A stretch of 12,842 nt of DNA from an uncultured bacterium (GTDB lineage: Bacteria > Verrucomicrobiota > Kiritimatiellia > CAIKKV01). The notes under the pieces were generated by a model. That model was given only the letters and a program-made list of their open reading frames with translations. It was not told where the DNA came from and made no database searches. The DNA is taken from NCBI GenBank assembly GCA_903828035.1, contig CAIKKV010000041.1, forward strand, positions 1 to 12,842, read 5' to 3'. Shown here in pieces: positions 6,957 through 12,842 of the stretch. Made by a program: the position numbers and the translations under genes. Positions within the stretch are counted from its first letter, which is position 1. Each line of letters begins with the position of its first letter.

Positions 6957-6994
6957 AAAAAAGGGGCGGGACGCCCTGGCCGGCGTCCCGCCCC
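6957..6994 (-). terminator. Rho-independent terminator of the surface-repeat gene
   Basis: Perfect 13-bp inverted repeat: GGGGCGGGACGCC (6963-6975) and GGCGTCCCGCCCC (6982-6994) with a 6-nt loop. On the minus strand it is followed at once by TTTTTT (6957-6962). It begins 16 bp past the TAG of the repeat-protein gene. The T-run lies only on the minus-strand exit side, so termination is directional. Confidence 0.9.
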
Positions 6995-7010
6995 AGATCA
7001 AACGGGGGGG

Positions 7011-7553
7011 CTAGAAGCTCCAATTCAGGAACACCATCCCGGGGGCCAGCTCGCCGGGCAGGCCCGTGAACCAGCGGGTGTTCGAGGGAATGACATTGAG
7101 CAGGCCGACCTGCAGGCCCGACGAGGCCGTTTCGGCGTAGTTGATGATGCCCAGCTGCAGGCCGCGGAGGCGTCCCGCATAGTTGATCAGGCCGCTCTGG
7201 AAGCCGAGCATGGCGCCGGCGGAATAGTTGACGAGGCCGGCCTGCCATCCGAAGAAATCGGCCGAGACGTAGTTGATCGGGGCCCACTGGATGCCGGAAT
7301 AGTTCCCGGCATAGTTGAGCAGCAGGCCGAGGCTGAAGCCCGCGCTTTCGCCCGTTGAGCCGTTGACGATGCCGAGGGCCAGCGCCTTCTGCGGATTTTC
7401 ACCCCAGAGGCCGAGGTCCAGGCCCTCGACCATGTCGTTCCGGTCATACACGGCGATTTCGGGAGTCAGGCTGAGCTGGATGGGGTGGCCCATGGCGAAC
7501 GCTCCCGAGGCGGCCAGGAGCAGGCCGAGACAAACGATCTGTCGCTTTTTCAT
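7011..7553 (-). CDS. LA_2272-type surface-repeat protein, probable outer-membrane protein
   Basis: A 180-residue protein with a signal peptide (MKKRQ, then hydrophobic IVCLGLLLAASGAF, cleavage after AFA at residue 20). The rest is built of about eight repeats, roughly 15 residues each, starting near residues 44, 57, 72, 87, 102, 117, 131 and 146. The pattern is G-[LFW]-Q-x-G-[LI]-[LIV]-N-Y, for example GFQSGLINYAG, GLQLGIINYAE and GWQAGLVNYSA. This is the hallmark of LA_2272/LA_2273-type repeat proteins, named from Leptospira; their role is unknown. The protein ends FLNWSF, and a C-terminal aromatic Phe is the usual signal for outer-membrane barrel assembly. A small barrel or beta-solenoid at the outer membrane is therefore inferred. 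The start is well set: AAGGA (7559-7563) lies 5 nt before the ATG. It stands alone between a weak hairpin and a strong terminator. Confidence 0.82.
   Translation of the reverse strand: MKKRQIVCLGLLLAASGAFAMGHPIQLSLTPEIAVYDRNDMVEGLDLGLWGENPQKALALGIVNGSTGESAGFSLGLLLNYAGNYSGIQWAPINYVSADFFGWQAGLVNYSAGAMLGFQSGLINYAGRLRGLQLGIINYAETASSGLQVGLLNVIPSNTRWFTGLPGELAPGMVFLNWSF
7074..7424 (-). repeat. Tandem 15-residue coding repeats within the surface protein
   Basis: About eight units spanning residues 44-160. The last six are spaced 15, 15, 15, 14 and 15 residues. The DNA of the units has diverged while Gly, Gln, Gly and Asn-Tyr positions are kept, so the pattern is held by protein structure, not by recent duplication. 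Confidence 0.75.
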
Positions 7554-7621
7554 AAGTATCCTTGTTGTTGAGCGGGAGGACAGGGCGATCCGTTTTCCGG
7601 TTTGTTTGTTTATCCTAAGGG

Positions 7622-7644
7622 CCCTGGCGTTGCGGCGCCATGGG
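7622..7644 (-). terminator. Weak hairpin after the glucan-synthase stop codon
   Basis: On the minus strand, 2 nt after the TAG, CCC-A-TGGCG pairs with CGCCA-GGG around a 6-nt loop (CCGCAA): 8 bp with one bulged A. No T-tract follows, only CCCTTAGG. It may protect the 3' end or terminate weakly. The same 93-bp gap must hold the promoter of the surface-repeat gene, for which I see no clear -35/-10 pair. Confidence 0.3.
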
Positions 7645-7646
7645 GT

Positions 7647-10600
7647 CTAACCCGCGGTGAGCGGAACGAGCACCTCGGCGGCGTGCTCGCGGCGGTCGTC
7701 GACAAGCGCCACGGTGTTATCCGGCCGCGCCGCGCCGTCCAGGGTGATCCGGATCGGTCCCGCTCCGGGGACCTGGCGGATGTGAAGGTGATAGACGGTA
7801 TCGCGATACCGGTAGTGGATGGCGCAGTCCGTCCATTCCGGCGGCAGGCGGGGCGTGAGCCGGAGGAGGCCGGGCTCCAGGCGGAGCCCGAGGAGTGATT
7901 CCAGGATGAGCCGGTAGAACCAGCCGGCGGAGCCCGTGTACCAGGTCCAGCCGCCTCGTCCGGTGTGGGGCGCGCAGGCGTAGACGTCGGCGGCGGCGAC
8001 ATAGGGCTCCACCTTGTAGACGGCCGCCTTTTCGGCGGTGTCGCCGTGGCGCACGGGATTGACCAGGGCCAGGAGCTCCCAGGCGCGGGCGTGGTCGCCC
8101 AGCTCCGCGAAGGCCATGATGGCCCAGAGCGCGGCATGCGTGTACTGGCCGCCGTTTTCGCGCACGCCCGGCACGTAGCCCTTGATGTAGCCCGGATCCT
8201 GGGCGGAGGTGTCGAAGGGCGGGTCGAGCAGCTGGATGAGCGCCGAGTCCCGCCGGACCAGCCGCCGGTCGAGCGCTTCCATGGCGGTCCGGGCGCGGGC
8301 GGGCGAGCCGGTCCCGGAGAGCACCGCCCAGCTCTGGGCGAGGGAGTCGATCTGGCATTCGGGGCTCGAGGCCGAGCCGAGCGGCGTGCCGTCGTCGCAG
8401 TAGGCCCGGCGGTACCAGCCGCCGTCCCAGCCGCCGCCGGCGAGCGGCTCCTCGAGCCGGGCGGCCGCCTCGCGGAGGCGGAGGGCGGCTCCCGCGTCTC
8501 CCCGCGCTTCCGAAATGGCCGAAAACTGGGACAGGACGGAGCGCAGGAAGAAGCCGAGCCAGACGCTTTCCCCGCGGCCCCCGGCCCCGACCCGGTTGAG
8601 GCCGTCGTTCCAGTCGCCCGACCCGATGAGCGGCAGGCCGTGCGCGCCGGCGGTGATCCCCTTGTCGAGCGCGCGCAGGCTGTGCTCGTAGAGCGTGCCG
8701 GACTCCGGGGAAAGGCGCGGCAGGTCGTAATAGGATTCCTCGCCGGGGTTCAGCGGGCGGCCCTCGAGATAGGGGGCGGTTTCCTCCAGCACGCCCGTAT
8801 CGCCGGTGGCGGAGACGTAGCGGGCGACGGCGAGCGGGAGCCAGAGCAGGTCGTCGGAGCAGCGGGTGCGCACGCCCTGGCCGCCGGGCGGGTGCCACCA
8901 GTGCTGGACGTCGCCCTCGCGGAACTGGCGGGCGGCGGCGAGGAGGATCTGGCCGCGGAGCAGGCCCGGCTCGGCGTGGACCAGGGCCATGGCGTCCTGC
9001 AGCTGGTCGCGGAACCCGAAGGCGCCGCCCGACTGGTAGAAGCCGCTGCGGGCCCAGAGCCGGCAGGCCAGCGTCTGGTAGAGCAGCCAGCCGTTGGCCA
9101 GCACGTTGACCGACGCATCGGGCGTGACCACCTGGACGGCGCCCAGGGTGCGGTTCCAGTATGCCCAGACGGCCTCCAGGGCCCGGCGGGCCTGCTCGTG
9201 GCCGCGGAGCCGGCGCACCAGGCCGGCGACCTCGCCGGCCCCGGCAGCGCCGAGGCGGAAGATCACCTCGCGCTCCTCGCCGTCGCCCAGCTCGAACGGC
9301 GTCTGGATGGCGCCGCAGGGGTCGAGCCCCCCGCCCAGCTTGCCGGAGAGGCCGGCGCGGCCGAGGGCGGCGGGGTTGCGCAGCGAGCCGTTGCGCCCGA
9401 TGAACTCGGCGCGGTCCCCCGTGAGGGAGCGGGGCAGCTCGTCGGTGTCGAGGAAGGCGACCTTCCCCGCGAACGGCGTGTTGTAGGCGTTGCGGGCCAG
9501 CAGGGCCCCGGTGTCGGGGTCGGACTCGGTGACGACGAACGGGGCGTTTCTGGCGCGCAGGTCGCCCAGCACCCACTCGACGTAGCAGGTGGCCGAGAGG
9601 CGGCGGGCGCGGCCCGACCGGTTCCGCACCTTGAGCACGGCGTACTTCACGGGCTCGGCGATATCGACGTAGATCCAGAGCTCGGAGGAGATGTCATCCT
9701 CGCGGCACTCGAAGACGCTGTACCCGAAGCCGTGACGGGTGACGTCGGGGCCGGAGCCGGGGGCCCGCATCGGGAGGGGCGTGGCCGACCAGGCCAGCCC
9801 GGTTTCCTCGTCGCGCAGGTAGAGGATTTCGCCCGAGGGGTCGGACACGGGATCGTTGGACCAGGGGGTGAGCCGGAACTCGTGCGCGTTCTCGCTCCAG
9901 GTGTAGGCGGAGCCGCTTTCCGAGACGACCGTCCCGAAACGGGGGTTGGCGAGGATGTTGACCCAGGGGGCGGGCGAGCGCTTGCCGGGCGCGGTGGTGA
10001 TGATGTACTCGCGGCCGTCGGCGGTGAAGCCGCCGATCCCGTTGAAGAAGGCGAGGTCGGGCCGCGGCCCGATGCTCGGCCGGGCGGGAGGCCGGCGCAG
10101 GCGGAGGGCGGACAGGGGCGGCGGAATCCGGTCCGCGGGCGGCCGGTAGTCGAGCTGGGCGGCCAGGGCGCCGTGCAGGTCCGAGAGGATGACGCGGGCG
10201 ACGGTTTGCAGCAGGAGCCGGTCCTCTTCCGCGATCTGGTCGGCCTGCCGGACGAAGATGCCGCCGGGCTTTTCAACGCCGCCGGTTTCCCCGCCGGCGG
10301 CGATCAGGCCGGTGATCTGGTCATGCAGGATCTGGCGGTAGCCGGCGTGGTCCTCGTTCCAGATCACGAGGTCCACGATCAGGCCCCGCAGGCGCCAGTA
10401 GGCGTGGGCCTGCACGAGCTGGCGGACGAGCTCGAGCCCGGCGGAGCCGCGGACTTTCAGCAGCACGATGGGCAGGTCGCCGGAGATGGAGTAGCCCCAG
10501 AGGCCGGACTGGTTGCGCCGGTTCTTCTTCAGCAGCTCGGGCGCGGCGCGGCGGGCGGGGCCGGCGTAGAGGATGGGCCCGGCGAGCCGGCCGTAGAGGA

Positions 10601-12842
10601 CGGCGTCGGACTCCTGCGCGTTGATCTGCCGCAGGGCCACCTGGCTGTGGGTCCAGGCGAGGTCGAAGACGCGGTCGGCGAGCAGGCGGTCTCGGTATTT
10701 GGCGATCAGGGCGAGGCAGGCCTCGCGGGTTTCGGCGGCGCCGGTGACGATGTTGACGATCGCGGTGGCGTCGGGCTCGAAGCGGATGTGGTGGCGGATG
10801 GCCACGATGGGGTCGAGCACGGCGCCCTGGGCGCCGGACAGGGGGCCGGCCTCGGAGAGGGCCTCGGGGTCGGCGGGCGAGCGGCCGCGGCCGACGAAGC
10901 GGGCGCGGTCGGTTTCGTAGGACACCTCGTCCGACGGCGGGCCGTGCACCACCATCAGGTGGAACATCCAGGGCGCGGCCTCGTCCTTCGCGCGCGGGCG
11001 GCGCGAGCAGAGGATCGCCTGCAGGGCGGGCAGGATCTCGGTTTGCACGAACAGGTTGCCGAAGCCGGGGTGGAGCGCGTCGGCGGCGGGCGGGGCGAGG
11101 ACGACTTCGGCGTAGCTGGTCAGCTCGAAGGAGCGGGCGGTGCGGGCGCGGTTGGTGAGCGTCAGGCGGCGCAGCTCGATGTCGTCCTCGGGCGAGACGG
11201 CGATCTCGGTGTGGGCGAGCAGGTCGTGGTGGCGGCAGCGGAACTCGGCGCGGGACTCGAGGAAGATGGCCTCGTAGTTTTCGGTGTGCTTGAGGGTGGG
11301 CTGGTGGGCGGCGGACCAGAAGCGGCCCGAGGCGGTGTCGCGGATGTAGCAGAAGGTGCCCCAGGGATCGCAGACCGCGTCCTCGCGCCAGCGGGTGACA
11401 TCGAGGTTTTTCCAGCGGCTGAAGCCGCCGCCGGCCTGGGTGACCATGACGTGGTAGCGGCCGTTGGACAGGAGGTGCACCTCGGGGGCGGGCGTCTGGG
11501 GGGTGCTGAAGAACCGGATGGCGGGCTCCGCGCCCCCGGCGGGGGTCGGGGGCGCGAGCTCCGCCGTGTGGAGGTAGGGGGTGGCCGTGAGGGGGACCCG
11601 CTCGTGCAGGAGCAGGGTGGTGGCCTGGAAGGCGGGCTCCGCCTCGAAGCGGCGCTGCATCGGGCGGCCGTGCAGCAGGTGGCTGAAGGCCAGCAGGCTC
11701 ATGGCCTGGTGGTGGGCCATGAAGGAGCGGATGATGACCCGGGACTGGCCGCGGGGGAGGCGGGAGGGGGTGTAGTCGACGGCCTCGAAGAAGCCGAATC
11801 GCCCCTGGAAGCCCTCCGCCGCGAGGCGCTGCAGGTTGGCCACGGCGCTCTCGGGCGCCACGATCAGCGCCAGCGCGGCCGCGTAGGGGGCGATCACGTA
11901 ATCGTCGACCAGCCCGCGCTGCAGGCCCAGCCCGGGCAGGCCGAAGGCGCGGTACTGGTAGGCGAGGTGCACGTCGACCGCGTTGTACCCCGATTCGGAA
12001 ATGCCCCAGGGCCGCCCGTGCGAGCGGCCGTAGGCGATCTGGCGGCTCACGGCGGAGCGGCAGGTCTGGTCGAGCAGCGTGTTGTCGTAGGTCGGCATGA
12101 CGAGCAGGGGCATCAGGTATTCGAACATCGAGCCGCTCCAGGAGAGGAGGACGGATTCGCCGCCGGCCGAGGCGACGAGGCGGCCCATGGCGAACCAGCT
12201 TTCCTGGGGCAGGTGGCCCTGGGCGATGGCCACGAAGGCGCCGAAGCGGGCCTCGGAGGCCAGCAGGTCGTAGAAGCCCGAGTCGCGCCGGCGCTCATCG
12301 GTGTTGTAGCCGATGGCCAGCAGCTTGCGGCCGGGGTCGAACAGGAAGCCGTAGTCGATCTGGGCGAAGTCGAAGGCCTGGTGGAGCAGGTTCTCCAGGG
12401 CCTCGAGCCGGTCCTGGGCGGGCCGGTTGGCCTCGGCCGCCTCGCGCAGGGTGGGGATGCGGTCGCCGCCGGGGGCGGAGCCGACGTTTCCGGCGGCCAG
12501 TTCGGCGAGGCCGTCGCGGCACTGCTCCGCCAGGCCCCGCGCCCAGTGAAGGGCGTCGGAGTCGGGCCCTGTTTGCTCCAGGCGGTGGAGAAGGGCGTCC
12601 GCGGCCCGGGCCAGGCGGCCGAGGGTGTCGCGGGCGCCCTGGAGGGAAAGGAAGGCGGGAGCGGCGGCGGTGAGCTCGGCGATGGCCTCCCCGATCGGCT
12701 TGCGGCCGCCGGGCTCGACGCTGGCCTCCAGGAGCCGGAGGGTGTCGGCGAGCCCGGCGAAGAAGTGCGGGCCGAGCACGGGCTGGCCGGGGAGCTCGAG
12801 CAGGCCCTGCCGGAGCGTCAGGAGGTGGCCGGCCAGGTTGCC
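7647..12842 (-). CDS. Cyclic beta-1,2-glucan synthase-like protein (glycoamylase plus double GH94 modules); 5' end outside window
   Basis: An open frame of 1731 residues ending at TAG (7647-7649) and continuing past the right edge, where it enters as [20 protein letters not shown], typical of NdvB/Cgs interiors. Domains by residue in the window: helical linker to about 180; glycoamylase-like domain about 190-400 ([27 protein letters not shown]); first GH94-type region about 450-900, including [19 protein letters not shown]; junction [17 protein letters not shown]; second GH94 beta-sandwich about 945-1210; alpha/alpha barrel about 1225-1650 with [29 protein letters not shown] (D1410 and D1413, the GH94 catalytic motif), [19 protein letters not shown] and YTGSAGW (phosphate-site motif). 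In known Cgs proteins (about 2800-2900 residues) an N-terminal membrane GT84 domain polymerises glucose from UDP-glucose and the GH94 part trims chain length by phosphorolysis. About 1100 residues, including any GT84 domain, would lie outside. I name the family with confidence but not the product. Confidence 0.9.
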   Translation of the reverse strand, partial: GNLAGHLLTLRQGLLELPGQPVLGPHFFAGLADTLRLLEASVEPGGRKPIGEAIAELTAAAPAFLSLQGARDTLGRLARAADALLHRLEQTGPDSDALHWARGLAEQCRDGLAELAAGNVGSAPGGDRIPTLREAAEANRPAQDRLEALENLLHQAFDFAQIDYGFLFDPGRKLLAIGYNTDERRRDSGFYDLLASEARFGAFVAIAQGHLPQESWFAMGRLVASAGGESVLLSWSGSMFEYLMPLLVMPTYDNTLLDQTCRSAVSRQIAYGRSHGRPWGISESGYNAVDVHLAYQYRAFGLPGLGLQRGLVDDYVIAPYAAALALIVAPESAVANLQRLAAEGFQGRFGFFEAVDYTPSRLPRGQSRVIIRSFMAHHQAMSLLAFSHLLHGRPMQRRFEAEPAFQATTLLLHERVPLTATPYLHTAELAPPTPAGGAEPAIRFFSTPQTPAPEVHLLSNGRYHVMVTQAGGGFSRWKNLDVTRWREDAVCDPWGTFCYIRDTASGRFWSAAHQPTLKHTENYEAIFLESRAEFRCRHHDLLAHTEIAVSPEDDIELRRLTLTNRARTARSFELTSYAEVVLAPPAADALHPGFGNLFVQTEILPALQAILCSRRPRAKDEAAPWMFHLMVVHGPPSDEVSYETDRARFVGRGRSPADPEALSEAGPLSGAQGAVLDPIVAIRHHIRFEPDATAIVNIVTGAAETREACLALIAKYRDRLLADRVFDLAWTHSQVALRQINAQESDAVLYGRLAGPILYAGPARRAAPELLKKNRRNQSGLWGYSISGDLPIVLLKVRGSAGLELVRQLVQAHAYWRLRGLIVDLVIWNEDHAGYRQILHDQITGLIAAGGETGGVEKPGGIFVRQADQIAEEDRLLLQTVARVILSDLHGALAAQLDYRPPADRIPPPLSALRLRRPPARPSIGPRPDLAFFNGIGGFTADGREYIITTAPGKRSPAPWVNILANPRFGTVVSESGSAYTWSENAHEFRLTPWSNDPVSDPSGEILYLRDEETGLAWSATPLPMRAPGSGPDVTRHGFGYSVFECREDDISSELWIYVDIAEPVKYAVLKVRNRSGRARRLSATCYVEWVLGDLRARNAPFVVTESDPDTGALLARNAYNTPFAGKVAFLDTDELPRSLTGDRAEFIGRNGSLRNPAALGRAGLSGKLGGGLDPCGAIQTPFELGDGEEREVIFRLGAAGAGEVAGLVRRLRGHEQARRALEAVWAYWNRTLGAVQVVTPDASVNVLANGWLLYQTLACRLWARSGFYQSGGAFGFRDQLQDAMALVHAEPGLLRGQILLAAARQFREGDVQHWWHPPGGQGVRTRCSDDLLWLPLAVARYVSATGDTGVLEETAPYLEGRPLNPGEESYYDLPRLSPESGTLYEHSLRALDKGITAGAHGLPLIGSGDWNDGLNRVGAGGRGESVWLGFFLRSVLSQFSAISEARGDAGAALRLREAAARLEEPLAGGGWDGGWYRRAYCDDGTPLGSASSPECQIDSLAQSWAVLSGTGSPARARTAMEALDRRLVRRDSALIQLLDPPFDTSAQDPGYIKGYVPGVRENGGQYTHAALWAIMAFAELGDHARAWELLALVNPVRHGDTAEKAAVYKVEPYVAAADVYACAPHTGRGGWTWYTGSAGWFYRLILESLLGLRLEPGLLRLTPRLPPEWTDCAIHYRYRDTVYHLHIRQVPGAGPIRITLDGAARPDNTVALVDDRREHAAEVLVPLTAG

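Noticed and set aside
6511..7287. 258-codon minus-strand frame across the terminator and two genes
   Set aside because: It overlaps the 13-bp terminator and two better-supported genes, and its product is Arg/Pro-rich with no motif.
7717..9576. 619-codon minus-strand frame overlapping the glucan-synthase gene
   Set aside because: Arg/Pro/Gly-rich shadow in another frame of a gene with clear GH94 motifs.
12777..12779. GTG as start of the glucan-synthase-like protein
   Set aside because: The frame stays open to the window edge and the 21 upstream codons ([16 protein letters not shown] and so on) match family sequence, so the GTG is an internal valine codon.

Overview
The window is GC-rich and densely coding, and every supported gene lies on the minus strand. 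In the direction of transcription (high to low coordinate) the order is: a giant cyclic beta-1,2-glucan synthase-type protein (running in from beyond the right edge), a short glycine/asparagine-repeat surface protein, two glycosyltransferases, a secreted two-module protein, a YajD-type HNH nuclease, and a large PEP/pyruvate-binding (PPDK N-terminal, ATP-grasp) protein that runs off the left edge. I see no RNA gene, transposase, CRISPR array or replication origin.

The mixture suggests a Gram-negative bacterium, plausibly of the PVC group (Kiritimatiellota, Lentisphaerota or Verrucomicrobiota). The pointers are the high GC, an LA_2272-type surface-repeat protein with an outer-membrane-style terminal Phe, signal peptides on secreted proteins, GC-hairpin repeats between genes, and a KaiC-like/ATP-grasp protein of a kind I recall from environmental Gram-negatives. 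This is inference; no marker gene is present.

Right half (7647-12842): one open frame of 1731 codons without its 5' end. It holds a helical region, a glycoamylase-like domain and two GH94-type modules, the second carrying the DWND catalytic motif. This is the C-terminal two thirds of an NdvB/Cgs-like enzyme. A weak hairpin follows its stop.

Middle (4546-7553): the repeat protein has its own Shine-Dalgarno and ends at a near-ideal intrinsic terminator (13-bp perfect stem, T6). Only 42 bp further on two GT4-like glycosyltransferases begin, coupled by an ATGA overlap. The first has no Shine-Dalgarno but a TATGAT box 8 nt before its ATG, which suggests a leaderless transcript. Together with the glucan synthase this looks like an envelope-glycan neighbourhood.

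Left half (1-4546): a secreted FN3-like plus lipocalin-like protein with its own promoter, then a 547-bp gene-poor gap with two inverted copies of a hairpin repeat (a third lies after the second glycosyltransferase). Then come yajD and the PEP/pyruvate-binding gene, 10 bp apart and probably co-transcribed. The latter has a KaiC-like N-terminus without a Walker A motif, an ATP-grasp domain, and a C-terminal GPGRWG/GTHFF domain in place of the phosphohistidine and PEP-barrel domains of true dikinases. It and its link to the HNH protein are the least explained part of the window.
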